From JBLNDJ01 sp050261515 (GTDB lineage: Bacteria; Acidobacteriota; Terriglobia; Bryobacterales; Bryobacteraceae), in assembly GCA_050261515.1 (NCBI GenBank), contig JBLNDJ010000035.1, forward strand, positions 1-45,983: a stretch of 45,983 bases of DNA, given 5' to 3'. The notes beneath the pieces were generated by a model. It had not been told where the DNA came from, did no database searches, and was given only the letters and a program-made list of their open reading frames with translations. Position numbers and translations under genes: made by a program. Shown here in pieces: positions 32,711 to 42,264 of the stretch. Each line of letters starts with the position of its first letter. The first letter of the stretch is position 1.

Positions 32711-35700
32711 TGCCGGGATTCGCGATCCGCAAGCCGTTCCTCATCGTCGTGCTCTGCCTCGTCATTGCCGTGGTGGGAATCACGAGCCTAGTCCGCATGC
32801 CGGTCGATCTGTTCCCGCCGATCAGGATTCCGGTGGTGGTCGTGGCTACCTTCTTTTCCGGGATGCCGCCCGAGCAGATCGAGACCGACATCACCGGCCG
32901 GTTCGAGCGCTTCTTCACGCTGGCGAGCAACATCGAGCACATCGAGTCGCGCTCGCTGCCCGGCGTGAGCCTGATCAAGGTCTTCTTCCAGCCCGGCGCC
33001 GACGCCGATTCCGCGGTGACGAACATCTCGAACCTCGCGATGGCCAACCTGCGGAAGCTGCCGCCGGGCACGCTGCCTCCGGTGGTGCTGAAGTTCGACG
33101 CTTCGAGCCTGCCGGTGTGCCTGATCACGCTGAAAGGCCGGGGCATGAGCGAGACGCAGTTGCGCGACCTGGGGCAGTACGACGTCCGCAACCAGGTCGC
33201 CAACGTGCCGGGCGCTTCGGTGCCGCAGCCGTTCGGCGGGCGCTACCGGCAGATCATGGTCTACGTCGATCCGCTGAAGCTGGACGCGCACGAATTGAGC
33301 CCGATGGACGTGGTCCGCGCGGTCAACGATGCGAACCTGATCCTGCCGGGCGGCGACGTCAAGATCGGCCCGTACGATTACAGCATCTACACCAACAGCC
33401 AGCTCGACAGCGTACGGGACATCAACCAGCTCCCGCTGAAGTCGTCCGGCTTCGAAGCGGTGCGCGTAGCCGACGTCGGCGAGGCGAAGGACGCGCAGCA
33501 GATCCAGTACAACGTGGTGCGCGTGGACGGGCAGCCGTCGGTCTACCTGCCGGTGCTGAAGCAGGGCGGCGACACGAACACGATCGCGGTCGTGGACGGC
33601 ATCAAGGAGGCGGTCGCGCGGCTGGCGGGCCTGCCGAAGGATCTGGTGGCAAAGGTGGTGTTCGACCAGTCGCGGTTCGTCAAGAGCGCGATCGAGACGC
33701 TGCTGCACGAAGGGCTCCTCGGGCTGTTCCTGACCTCGGTGATGATCCTGGTCTTCCTCGGCAACTTCCGCGCGACGGTGGCGGTGTTTCTGTCGATTCC
33801 GCTCTCGGCGCTGGCGACGTTCGTCGCGCTGTCGATCGGCGGAGGAACAATCAACACGATGGTGCTCGGCGGGCTGGCGCTGGTGTTCTCGCGCGTGATC
33901 GACAACTCGGTGGTCGTGCTGGAGAATATCTTCCGCCACCTGGAGCTGGGCGAGAGCGCGCGCCACGCGGCGGAAAAGGGCGGGCGCGAGGTGGCGATGG
34001 CGGTCCTGGCGGCGACGCTCACGACGGCGGTCGTCTTCTTCCCGGTGACCTTTCTTTACGGCGTAAGCAAGTTCCTGTTCACGGCTCTGGCGGCGGCGGT
34101 GATCCTCGCGCTGTTCGCGTCGTACTTCGTCGCGATGACCGTGGTGCCGCTGTTCTGCGCGAAGTTCCTCAAAGGCCATGACTGGCACGAGGAGCACCTC
34201 GAACACGAGAAGCCGGGCTTCGCAAGGCGGTTCAACGCCTGGTTCAACCGGCGGTTCGACGCGCTGCTCGACCTCTACAGCAAAGCCGTCAGGGCCGCGC
34301 TGAAGCACCCGGCGGCGGTCGTTGCCGGATTGATGGCGGCGTTCGCGGCGAGCCTGCTGCTCTATCCGCTGGTCGGCATCGCGTTCTTCCCGCGCACGGA
34401 CGCGGGACAGTTCGTGGTGAACCTCAAGGCGCCTTCGGGCACGCGGCTGGAGCTGATGCAGCACGAGGTGCGGCGCCTGGAAGACGTGATCCGCGGCACG
34501 GTCGCGCCCAGAGACCTCAAGATGATCGTCTCGAACGTGGGCGTCACGCCGGGGTTCTCGTCCATCTACACGAGCAACTCGGCGCCGCACACGGCGTTCG
34601 TGCAGGTGGCGCTCAACGAGGGCCACAAGACCGGAAGCTACGAATACATGGACCGAGTGAGGCGGCGCGTCGCCGACGAGCTGCCCGAACTGACGGCGTA
34701 CTTCCAGTCGGGCGGCCTGGTGGATGCTGTGCTGAATCTCGGGCTGCCGGCGCCCATCGACGTTCAGGTGAGCGCGCCGTCCGATCTTCACGCCGCCTAT
34801 AACACCGCGCGCGAAATCGCAGCGCGGATCCGCAAGATTCCGGACGTGAGCGACGTGTTCATCCCGCAGGATCTGGACTACCCCGCGCTGCGCGTGCAGA
34901 TCGACCGCATGCGCGCCTCGCAGCTCGGCCTGAGCCAGAAGGAGGTGGTGAGCAACATCATCACCGCGCTCACGTCGAACCAGATGATCGCCCCGAGCTA
35001 CTGGGTGGACCCGCGGTCGGGCAACGATTACATGCTGACGGTGCAGTACCCGGAGAACGCGGTCCGGAGCCTCGCGGATTTGAAAACGATTCCGGTGCGC
35101 CCGGCCCGCGGGGCGAACACCACGCCGCTCGAGAGCGTGAGCGATATCCGCCGCATCGACGCGCCGACCGAGGTGGACCATTATCAGCTACGGCGTGCCA
35201 TAGACATTTACGTGAACCTGAAGGGCGAGGACCTGGGGCGGGCGGCAAACGCCATCGACCGGATCGTGAAGGACACGAAGCTGCCCGAAGGCGTGTTCGT
35301 CGATCTGCGCGGCATGGTGCAGGGCATGCGCGCGTCGTTCCGCAGCTTCGGCCTTGGCCTGCTGCTGGCGATCCTGCTGCTGTACCTGATCCTGGTGGCG
35401 CAGTTCGAATCGTTTCTTGACCCGCTGCTGATTTTGCTCGCGGTGCCGATGGGATTGAGCGGCGTGCTTCTCACGCTGTGGCTGACCGGCACGAGCCTGA
35501 ACGTGCAGTCGCTGATGGGCGTGGTCATGATGGTCGGGATCGTCGTTTCGAACAGCATTCTAGTTGTTGAATTCACGCGCCGGCTGCGGGAGCAGGGGAC
35601 GCCGTTGGCGGAGGCGGTGGCGCTTGCCTGCCGCATCCGGCTGCGGCCGGTTCTGATGACGTCGCTCGCGACGATCATCGGCCTGATGCCGATGGCGTTG

Positions 35701-35841
35701 AAGCTCGGAACGGGCAGCGAGGCGTACGCGCCGCTGGCGCGCGCCATCATCGGCGGGCTGGCGGTGTCGCTGGTCACGACGGTGTTCATCGTGCCGGCCA
35801 CGTACCTGCTCGTGTACCGGAGCAAGGAGGCGCAGGCATGA
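32710..35841 (+). CDS. RND-family efflux permease with altered proton-relay residues
   Basis: A 1043-residue inner-membrane RND permease with 12 transmembrane helices and two periplasmic loops. The start at 32710 overlaps the adaptor's stop by one base; the open frame further upstream lies inside the adaptor gene. In TM4 the usual Asp-Asp pair reads VIDNSVVVLEN, with D398 kept and Asn at 399. In TM10 the usual Lys is Ser (GIVVSNSILVVEF, about 947). AcrB needs both Asp and the Lys for proton coupling, so energy coupling or substrate class may differ here. The gene is followed by a TolC gene with 4-bp overlap. The cargo is unknown. Confidence 0.93.
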   Translation: MPGFAIRKPFLIVVLCLVIAVVGITSLVRMPVDLFPPIRIPVVVVATFFSGMPPEQIETDITGRFERFFTLASNIEHIESRSLPGVSLIKVFFQPGADADSAVTNISNLAMANLRKLPPGTLPPVVLKFDASSLPVCLITLKGRGMSETQLRDLGQYDVRNQVANVPGASVPQPFGGRYRQIMVYVDPLKLDAHELSPMDVVRAVNDANLILPGGDVKIGPYDYSIYTNSQLDSVRDINQLPLKSSGFEAVRVADVGEAKDAQQIQYNVVRVDGQPSVYLPVLKQGGDTNTIAVVDGIKEAVARLAGLPKDLVAKVVFDQSRFVKSAIETLLHEGLLGLFLTSVMILVFLGNFRATVAVFLSIPLSALATFVALSIGGGTINTMVLGGLALVFSRVIDNSVVVLENIFRHLELGESARHAAEKGGREVAMAVLAATLTTAVVFFPVTFLYGVSKFLFTALAAAVILALFASYFVAMTVVPLFCAKFLKGHDWHEEHLEHEKPGFARRFNAWFNRRFDALLDLYSKAVRAALKHPAAVVAGLMAAFAASLLLYPLVGIAFFPRTDAGQFVVNLKAPSGTRLELMQHEVRRLEDVIRGTVAPRDLKMIVSNVGVTPGFSSIYTSNSAPHTAFVQVALNEGHKTGSYEYMDRVRRRVADELPELTAYFQSGGLVDAVLNLGLPAPIDVQVSAPSDLHAAYNTAREIAARIRKIPDVSDVFIPQDLDYPALRVQIDRMRASQLGLSQKEVVSNIITALTSNQMIAPSYWVDPRSGNDYMLTVQYPENAVRSLADLKTIPVRPARGANTTPLESVSDIRRIDAPTEVDHYQLRRAIDIYVNLKGEDLGRAANAIDRIVKDTKLPEGVFVDLRGMVQGMRASFRSFGLGLLLAILLLYLILVAQFESFLDPLLILLAVPMGLSGVLLTLWLTGTSLNVQSLMGVVMMVGIVVSNSILVVEFTRRLREQGTPLAEAVALACRIRLRPVLMTSLATIIGLMPMALKLGTGSEAYAPLARAIIGGLAVSLVTTVFIVPATYLLVYRSKEAQA

Positions 35842-37109
35842 GGCGCCTCGCAATTACCTGGCTGCTCGCGCTGCCGCTGTCGGCGGCGCCGCCCACGCTG
35901 ACGCTGCGGCAGGCCGAGGCGGACGCACTGGCGAACCATCCGCGGATCGGCGCGGCGAGGCTCGAAGCCGCCGCCGCCTCGCAGCAGGTCACGCAGGCGC
36001 GCGCGGCGCTGTTCCCCTTCGTTTCCGGAAACCTGACCGGCGCGGGCGCGCCGGAGAACACGCGCATCGCGGCGGGCGCGCTGAACAATCCGAGCATCCT
36101 GAGCCGCTTCTCGACCGGAATCACGGCCACGCAGTTGATCTACGACTTCGGCAGGACGAGCAACTTCGCCTCGAGCGTCCGCTATAGCGCTGCCGCGCAG
36201 CAGGACACCGCCACGGCCACTGAGGCCGATGTGCTGCTCGAGGTGGACCGGGCGTTCCATGCCGCCCTGCGGGCCCAGGCCGTGCTGACCGTGGCGAACG
36301 AGACGGTCAAAACGCGGCAGATCCTGGCGGACCAGGTGACCGAGCTTGCGAAAAGCAAACTGAAATCGGGGCTCGATGTGAGCTTCGCCCGGGTGAATCT
36401 CGCGGAGGCGAAGCTGCTGCTGGCGAACGCGCAGAACGACGTCGATGCGGCTTTCGCCGCGCTCTCGGCGGCGATGGGCCTCCCGTCGGCGCAGAGGTTT
36501 GAGCTGATCGAGGACCCGCTTCCGCCCGCGCCGCCGTCCGACTTCCGTGACATCCTCGCCACCGCGATCCAGAAGCGGCCGGAACTCGAGAGCCTGCGGG
36601 CGCGGCGCGAATCCGCCGTGAAGATGTTCGACTCCGAGAAAAATCTGTGGCTGCCGAGCGTGAGCGCGGTGACGAGCATCGGCCTGGTCCCGGGCCCGCA
36701 CACGGACCAGTTGCCGGACCGCTATGCGGCCGCGGGGTTGAACGTGAACATCCCGATTCTGAACGGGCGGTTGTATTCGGCGCGGCGCGAAGAGGCGAAC
36801 CTGCTGGCGCAGGCGGCCGAGCGCCGCTTGCAGGACCGGGAGCTTCAGGTAGCGCGCGACGTGCGCCTCGCGTGGCTGAATGCGCGGAACGCGTGGGAGC
36901 GCCTGGGCCTCACGCGAGAGCTGCTCGACCAGGCGCGGCAGGCGCTCGAGCTCGCGCAGGCGCGCTACGACATCGGCCTCAGCTCGATTGTGGAACTGAG
37001 CCAGGCGCAGCTCAACATGACGTCGGCCGGGATCGAGCAGGCGTCTGCGAAGTACGAATACCAGATACGGCGCGACGAGCTGGAGTACCAGATGGGTGAA
37101 CTGCGGTAA
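35838..37109 (+). CDS. TolC-family outer-membrane efflux protein
   Basis: A 423-residue exported protein (signal peptide MRRLAITWLLALPLSAA). Two TolC-type repeats are visible: LRQAEADALANHPRIGAARL near the N-terminus and EAQ/coiled-coil helices at about 130-210 and 330-420. ALELAQARYDIGLSSIVELS is the classic motif of the second repeat. It starts within the permease stop (ATGA overlap) and completes a three-gene tripartite pump with the adaptor and permease. Confidence 0.92.
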   Translation: MRRLAITWLLALPLSAAPPTLTLRQAEADALANHPRIGAARLEAAAASQQVTQARAALFPFVSGNLTGAGAPENTRIAAGALNNPSILSRFSTGITATQLIYDFGRTSNFASSVRYSAAAQQDTATATEADVLLEVDRAFHAALRAQAVLTVANETVKTRQILADQVTELAKSKLKSGLDVSFARVNLAEAKLLLANAQNDVDAAFAALSAAMGLPSAQRFELIEDPLPPAPPSDFRDILATAIQKRPELESLRARRESAVKMFDSEKNLWLPSVSAVTSIGLVPGPHTDQLPDRYAAAGLNVNIPILNGRLYSARREEANLLAQAAERRLQDRELQVARDVRLAWLNARNAWERLGLTRELLDQARQALELAQARYDIGLSSIVELSQAQLNMTSAGIEQASAKYEYQIRRDELEYQMGELR

Positions 37110-37118
37110 CCGCTTCAC

Positions 37119-37143
37119 CGCAGAGACGCAGAGGACGCAGAGA
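37119..37143. repeat. CGCAGAGA short tandem repeat
   Basis: Three tandem units, CGCAGAGA, CGCAGAGGA and CGCAGAGA, follow the TolC stop. Similar CGCAGAGA iterations are scattered between genes in several soil-bacterial genomes. No function is visible. Confidence 0.45.
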
Positions 37144-37178
37144 CAGGCCGCCTCCCAGCGGTGGAATTTCCCGGGGAG

Positions 37179-37184
37179 TAGAAT
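37179..37184 (+). promoter_or_regulatory. TAGAAT -10 box of first VWFA-related gene
   Basis: TAGAAT ends eight bases before the GTG at 37193. The block GAGTAGAAT followed by a G/C-rich GGCCG and GTG recurs before the second and third paralogues, marking a conserved leaderless-type promoter. Confidence 0.5.
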
Positions 37185-37192
37185 GGCGGCCG

Positions 37193-38869
37193 GTGAAGAT
37201 CGCGGCCATCGTCCTTTGCGGCCTCTGCGCCGCGGCGCAGGAACCGGCGGGGCCTGAAGTGGGCCAGCGGGATGCGCCCGCGTCGTTCAAGTCCAGGGTC
37301 AACGTCGTGCTGGTTCCGGTGGTGGTGCGCGACCGCGAGGGGCGCGCGGCGGGCAACCTGCGCAAGGAAGACTTTCAGATTTTCGACAAGGGCAAGGCGC
37401 AGACCATCTCGACGTTCTCGGTCGAGAAATCGGGCGGCGCGGCGCCGGCCGGTCAGCCGCTCGCCGCCCCGGAGCGCTTCACCGCTTACCTGTTCGACGA
37501 CGTCCACATGAGCTTTGCCGATCTGGCGCGCTCGCGCGATGCTGCGTCCCGGCATCTCGAAACTGCGCTCGAAGCGGGCGACCGCGCCGCGATCTTCTCC
37601 ACGTCCGGCCAGACCATGCTCGATTTCACGGACGATCGCGCAAAGCTTCGGGAGACGCTGCTCCGCCTGGAGCCCCGGTCCATGGCCGCTTCCCGCGCTC
37701 AGGAGTGTCCGGACGTCAGCTACTATCAGGCGGACCTGATCGTGGACAAACACGACGATCAGGCGCTCGAGGTCGCGAAGAGCGAGGCGCTGGCGTGTCT
37801 GGCCGCGGACTCGACGTCGAAGAACGATCCGACCGGGGCGGCGGCGGCGGCGATGAGCCGGTTGGCTGAAATTATGGCGCGGGCCGCGGCCCGTCGGGTG
37901 TGGAACGCCTCCGATACGGAATCGCGCATTACGCTGGGCGCTGTGAAGGACGCGGTCCGCAGGCTATCCGCGATTGCCGGCCGGCGGAACATCATTCTTG
38001 TCTCCCCGGGCTTTCTGGCGCCGAATGCGTCGCAGGAGATCACCGACATCATCGACCGCGCGATCCGCTCGAACGTGGTCGTCAGCGCTCTCGACGCGCG
38101 CGGCCTCTACGCGCCCGTCTCGTTCGCGGACGTGAGCAAGCGGAGCTTCGACGCCAACGCGCAGAGGCGGAAAGACGACTACGACCGCACGACCGCGCTG
38201 CTGGCCGCCGGCGTCATGGCGGAGCTCGCCGAGGGAACCGGCGGCTCGTTCGTCCAGAACAGCAACGATTTCGACGCGGGCCTGAAACGCCTGGCCGCCG
38301 CGCCCGAGTTCGTCTACGTCCTCGGTTTCTCGCCGCAGAACCTCAAGCTGGACGGAGGTTTCCACAGTCTCAAAGTCACGCTGAAGGACCCGGCGAAGCT
38401 GACCGTGCAGGCGCGCCGCGGCTATTATGCGCCGACGCACCTGGGGGACGCGGCCGAGCAGGCGAGGCGCGAGATCGAAGAGGCACTGTTCTCCCGCGAG
38501 GAGATCCACGACCTTCCAACCGAGCTCCACACGCAGTTCTTCCGGACCGGCGCCGATGCCGCGAAACTCACGGTGCTGGTGCGGATCGATCTCACGCAGC
38601 TCCGCTTCCGCAAGGCGGACGGGCGCAACTACAACGAGCTGACGATCACCTCGGGCCTGTTCGACCGCAACGGGAACTACGTCACCGCGGTCCAGAAAAT
38701 CCTGACGCTGCAGGTGCGCGATGCGACGCTCCAGTCGCGAATCGCGCAGGGGATCACGTTGAGGTCGAATCTCGACGTGAAGCCCGGGGCGTACGCCATA
38801 CGCCTGGTGGTACGCGATGCCGAGGGGCAGATGATGTCGGCGCACAACGGCGCCATTGAGATTCCATAG
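37193..38869 (+). CDS. Acidobacterial VWFA-related protein, paralogue 1
   Basis: A 558-residue exported protein starting with GTG (short signal peptide, KIAAIVLCGLCAAAQ). The N-terminal segment VNVVLVPVVVRDREGR with LRKEDFQIFDKGK (about 35-70) is the hallmark of the acidobacterial VWFA-related family. The VWA core follows: AYLFDDVHMSF in place of the classical DxSxS metal site, DRAAIFSTSGQTMLDF, RRNIILVSPGFLAP, then VVSALDARGLYA. LAEGTGGSFVQNSNDF and FVYVLGFSPQNLKLDG close it; a beta-rich domain of about 150 residues ends the protein. Likely a secreted adhesion or binding protein; the ligand is unknown. It is the first of three tandem copies. Confidence 0.87.
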   Translation: MKIAAIVLCGLCAAAQEPAGPEVGQRDAPASFKSRVNVVLVPVVVRDREGRAAGNLRKEDFQIFDKGKAQTISTFSVEKSGGAAPAGQPLAAPERFTAYLFDDVHMSFADLARSRDAASRHLETALEAGDRAAIFSTSGQTMLDFTDDRAKLRETLLRLEPRSMAASRAQECPDVSYYQADLIVDKHDDQALEVAKSEALACLAADSTSKNDPTGAAAAAMSRLAEIMARAAARRVWNASDTESRITLGAVKDAVRRLSAIAGRRNIILVSPGFLAPNASQEITDIIDRAIRSNVVVSALDARGLYAPVSFADVSKRSFDANAQRRKDDYDRTTALLAAGVMAELAEGTGGSFVQNSNDFDAGLKRLAAAPEFVYVLGFSPQNLKLDGGFHSLKVTLKDPAKLTVQARRGYYAPTHLGDAAEQARREIEEALFSREEIHDLPTELHTQFFRTGADAAKLTVLVRIDLTQLRFRKADGRNYNELTITSGLFDRNGNYVTAVQKILTLQVRDATLQSRIAQGITLRSNLDVKPGAYAIRLVVRDAEGQMMSAHNGAIEIP

Positions 38870-38889
38870 CACCGTTTTTTCCGAAAGAG

Positions 38890-38895
38890 TAGAAT
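38890..38895 (+). promoter_or_regulatory. TAGAAT -10 box of second VWFA-related gene
   Basis: TAGAAT ends seven bases before the GTG at 38903. This leader has no ATG, which supports GTG as the true start here and in its paralogues. Confidence 0.5.
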
Positions 38896-38902
38896 ACGGC
38901 CG

Positions 38903-40573
38903 GTGAGGATCGCGGCCATCGTACTTTGCGGTGTCCTCTGCGCCGCGTCGCAGGAGCCGGCGGGGTCTGAAGTGGCCCAGCAGGACGCGCCCGCGACGTT
39001 CAAGTCCAAGGTCAATGTCGTTCTCGTCCCGGTGGTGGTGCGCGACCGCCACGGACGCGCGGCGGACAACCTGCGCAAGGAAGACTTTCAGCTCTTCGAC
39101 AAGGGCAAGGCGCAGACGATCTCGACGTTCTCGATCGAGAAATCGGGCGGCGTGCGGCCCGCTGCGGCGGCGCCCGCGCCCGGGGCGCCGGCAACCGAAA
39201 AGCCGCCCGCCGCGCCGGAGCGATTCACCGCGTACCTGTTCGACGACCTTCACCTGAACTTCAGCGACCTGGTGCGCTCGCGCGACGCCGCGTCGAAGCA
39301 TCTCGACACCACGTTCGAAGCGGGCGACCGCGCCGCGATCTTCTCCACATCCGGCCAGACGATGCTCGATTTCACGGACGACCGCGCGAAGATGCAGGAA
39401 ACCCTGCTCCGGCTGCGGCCGCGGTCCATGGCTACGAACGGCGTTCAGGAGTGCCCGGACATCAGCCACTACCAAGCGGATCTGATCATAGAGAAAAGCG
39501 ACAGGGAGGCCCTGGGTGTTGCGACCGACGAAGTGTTGGCATGCGAGGCTATGGACAAAAACCTGCGGGGGCTCGCGGAGAAGATTGCGCTGACTGCGGC
39601 GAGGAGGGTGCTGGACATGAGCACCCAGGAAACACGCGTCGCGCTCGACGTCCTGAAAGACGTGGTCCGCAGAATATCGATGTCGCCCGGGCGGCGCAGC
39701 ATCGTCCTCATCTCTCCGGGCTTCCTGACGCCATCCCAGTGGCAGGAGAAGAGCGAGATCATCGACCGTGCCATCCGCGCCAACGTGGTGGTGAGCGCCC
39801 TCGACGCGCGCGGCCTCTACGCGCTCATTCCGGGCGGCGACGCGAGCCAGAGAACCTACAATTTTTCACCGATCAAAGACACGTACGTGCGGACGAATGC
39901 GCAGCTTTCGGCCAGCGTGATGGCGGAGCTTTCCGAAGGCACGGGCGGTTCGTTCTTCCAGAACAACAATGACCTCGCCGGAGGGCTGAAGAAGCTCTCC
40001 GCCACGCCCGAGGCCATCTACGTTCTCGGTTTTTCGCCGCAGAATCTGAAGCTGGACGGCGCATTCCACCGGCTGAAAGTCACTCTGAAGGACGGCGCGG
40101 GCCTCGCGGTGCAGGCTCGCCGCGGCTACTACGCGCCGACGCACCTCGAAGACCAGAACGAGCAGGCCAAACGCGAGATCGAGGAGGCGCTCTTTTCCCG
40201 CGAAGAGCTCAACGACCTCCCGGTCGAGCTTCACACGCAGTTCTTCAAGGCGAGCGAGTACGACGCCAGGCTCTCCGTGCTGGCGCGGATCGATCTCACA
40301 CAGATCAAGTACCGCAAAGTAGACGGACGCAACGGCAACGAGCTCACGATCACCTCCGGCCTGTTCGACCGCAACGGAAACTACGTCACGGCGATGCAGA
40401 AAATTCTGACGCTTCGCCTGCGGGACGCAACGCTTCAGTCGCGGGCCGCGTCGGGTATTACGGTGAAAACGAGCTTCGACGTGAAGCCCGGCGGGTATGC
40501 CATACGCCTGGTGGTGCGCGATGCCGAGGGGCAGTTGATGTCGGCACAGAACGGCGCCATCGAGATTCCGTAA
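38903..40573 (+). CDS. Acidobacterial VWFA-related protein, paralogue 2
   Basis: A 556-residue copy of the preceding protein, similar from signal peptide (RIAAIVLCGVLCAASQ) to the final NGAIEIP. The differences cluster in an Ala/Pro-rich loop after about residue 85 (PAAAAPAPGAPATEKP) and in the central helix region. The metal-site segment reads AYLFDDLHLNF. The VWA end (TGGSFFQNNNDLAGGLKKL) and the C-terminal domain are highly conserved. It starts 33 bp after paralogue 1 with the same TAGAAT-GTG leader, so the duplication included the promoter. Confidence 0.87.
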   Translation: MRIAAIVLCGVLCAASQEPAGSEVAQQDAPATFKSKVNVVLVPVVVRDRHGRAADNLRKEDFQLFDKGKAQTISTFSIEKSGGVRPAAAAPAPGAPATEKPPAAPERFTAYLFDDLHLNFSDLVRSRDAASKHLDTTFEAGDRAAIFSTSGQTMLDFTDDRAKMQETLLRLRPRSMATNGVQECPDISHYQADLIIEKSDREALGVATDEVLACEAMDKNLRGLAEKIALTAARRVLDMSTQETRVALDVLKDVVRRISMSPGRRSIVLISPGFLTPSQWQEKSEIIDRAIRANVVVSALDARGLYALIPGGDASQRTYNFSPIKDTYVRTNAQLSASVMAELSEGTGGSFFQNNNDLAGGLKKLSATPEAIYVLGFSPQNLKLDGAFHRLKVTLKDGAGLAVQARRGYYAPTHLEDQNEQAKREIEEALFSREELNDLPVELHTQFFKASEYDARLSVLARIDLTQIKYRKVDGRNGNELTITSGLFDRNGNYVTAMQKILTLRLRDATLQSRAASGITVKTSFDVKPGGYAIRLVVRDAEGQLMSAQNGAIEIP

Positions 40574-40577
40574 GGAG

Positions 40578-40583
40578 TAGAAT
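40578..40583 (+). promoter_or_regulatory. TAGAAT -10 box of third VWFA-related gene
   Basis: TAGAAT ends seven bases before the GTG at 40591 and begins 4 bp after the previous stop. The ATG at 40582 overlaps the box itself, which argues against that ATG as the start if this promoter is used. Confidence 0.45.
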
Positions 40584-40590
40584 GGCCGCG

Positions 40591-42252
40591 GTGAGCTACG
40601 CTCGGAAGTCGATGCTCGTCCTGTGCGGTGTTCTCTGCGCTCAGGCGGCGCAGCAGGAGGAGACCGCGACCTTCAAGTCCAAGGTCAACGTGGTGATGGT
40701 TCCGGTGGTCGTGCGCGACCGTCAAGGACGCGCGGACGGCAGCCTGGGCAAGGAAGATTTCGAGCTTTTCGACAAGGGCAGGCGGCAGGCGATCACGACG
40801 TTCTCCGTCGAAAGAACGGGCGCCGGCGCGCCGGCTCCATCCGGGTCCGCGGCGGGCGCGCCGTCCGCCGGAGCGTGGGCCGCGCTGCCGGAGCGTTTTA
40901 CCGCGTATCTGTTCGACGACGTCCACCTGAGTTTCGGCGATCTGGCGCGAGCGCGCGAGGCCGCATCCCGGCATTTCGACGCAGCGCTCGGCGCAGGCGA
41001 CCGCGCCGCGATCTTCTCGACCTCCGGCCGCACCATGCTCGACTTTACGGACGACCGTGCGAAGCTCCGGGAAACGCTGCTCCGGCTCCAGCCCAGGCCT
41101 GTTGCGCTCTCCGGCAGCCGCGAATGCCCGGACCTCGGCTACTACCAGGCGGACCTGATCGTGGAGAAGCACGACCGGGAGGCGCTCAACGCCGCGACCA
41201 CGGAGTTGATGGCGTGCGAGAGCATCGACGAAAGAATGCGCGGGCGCGCCGAGCTGAAGGCCGAGATTGCGGCACGCAAGACGATCGCCGCCTACGGTCA
41301 CGAAGCGCAGATTGCGCTGGGCGTCCTGACCGATGTGGTTCGCAGGATGGCACTAGCGCCCGGGCGGCGCAGCATCGTTCTCATCTCGCCGGGCTTTTTG
41401 ACGCCGACGCAGTTGGATGAGAAGACGCGGATCATCGACCGCGCGATCCGTTCGGGGGTGGTCGTGAGCGCCCTCGACGCGCGCGGCCTCTACACGACCA
41501 TTCCGGGCGGCGACGCCAGCCAGCAGACGTACACCATCGCCGTCGCGCAAATCAAAGAGACGTACGCGCGCGCCACGGCGCGGCTCTCGGGCGACGTGAT
41601 GGCGGAACTTGCCGAGGGGACCGGCGGCACGTTCTTCGAGAACAGCAACGATCTCGAGGGAGGGCTGGGGCGGATCGCCGGCGCGCCCGAAACCATCTAC
41701 GTTCTCGGCTTCTCGCCGCAGAACCTGAAGCTGGACGGCAGCTTCCATAAGCTCAAGGTCGCGCTGAAGGACCGGCGCGGCCTCAGCGTGCAGGCCCGCC
41801 GCGGATACTACGAATCCCCGCAGGTGGAGAACGAAGCCGGGCAGCGTAAAGTCGAAATCGAAGAGGCGCTGTTTTCTCGCGAGGAGGTCCACGACCTGCC
41901 CATCGAGATGCGTGCGCAGTTCACGAAGCCCGGCGGGGTGGCGGCCAAGATCAACGTGCTCGCGCGGATCGATCTCACGCAGGTTCGCTTCCATAAGGTG
42001 GACGGACGCGACCGGAGCGACCTGACGATCACCTCCGGCCTGTTCGATCGCAACGGCAACTACGTCACATCGATCCAAAGGGTGCTGACGCTCCAGGCGT
42101 GCGACCGTGCGTCTGAAGCCGCGGCGCCGCCCGAGATCACGGTCAGGACGAGCTTCAACGTGAAGCCCGGTGCGTACGCCATCCGGCTGGTCGTGCGCGA
42201 TACAGAAGGACAGTTGATGTCGGCGCAGAACGGCGCCATAGAGATTCAGTAA
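40591..42252 (+). CDS. Acidobacterial VWFA-related protein, paralogue 3
   Basis: About 553 residues from GTG 40591; an in-frame ATG at 40582 would add three residues and is preceded by AAGGAG at close spacing. GTG is preferred by alignment with the two upstream copies, which share the GAGTAGAAT leader and GTG start. Signal peptide: MSYARKSMLVLCGVLCAQAA. It is the most diverged of the three: the metal-site segment is AYLFDDVHLSF, the central helix bears a different stretch (RGRAELKAEIAARKTIAAYG), and a Cys-containing loop (QACDRASEAAAPP) replaces the TLQSR segment near the end. Confidence 0.86.
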   Translation: MSYARKSMLVLCGVLCAQAAQQEETATFKSKVNVVMVPVVVRDRQGRADGSLGKEDFELFDKGRRQAITTFSVERTGAGAPAPSGSAAGAPSAGAWAALPERFTAYLFDDVHLSFGDLARAREAASRHFDAALGAGDRAAIFSTSGRTMLDFTDDRAKLRETLLRLQPRPVALSGSRECPDLGYYQADLIVEKHDREALNAATTELMACESIDERMRGRAELKAEIAARKTIAAYGHEAQIALGVLTDVVRRMALAPGRRSIVLISPGFLTPTQLDEKTRIIDRAIRSGVVVSALDARGLYTTIPGGDASQQTYTIAVAQIKETYARATARLSGDVMAELAEGTGGTFFENSNDLEGGLGRIAGAPETIYVLGFSPQNLKLDGSFHKLKVALKDRRGLSVQARRGYYESPQVENEAGQRKVEIEEALFSREEVHDLPIEMRAQFTKPGGVAAKINVLARIDLTQVRFHKVDGRDRSDLTITSGLFDRNGNYVTSIQRVLTLQACDRASEAAAPPEITVRTSFNVKPGAYAIRLVVRDTEGQLMSAQNGAIEIQ

Positions 42253-42264
42253 CAGGAGGGGGCC

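Noticed and set aside
32788..35181. 797-residue minus-strand open frame
   Set aside because: Antisense shadow of the RND permease; His/Arg-rich without motifs.
37119..37143. CRISPR array
   Set aside because: The CGCAGAGA units are only 8-9 bp with no spacers, and no cas genes are present; no CRISPR-like array is seen anywhere in the window.
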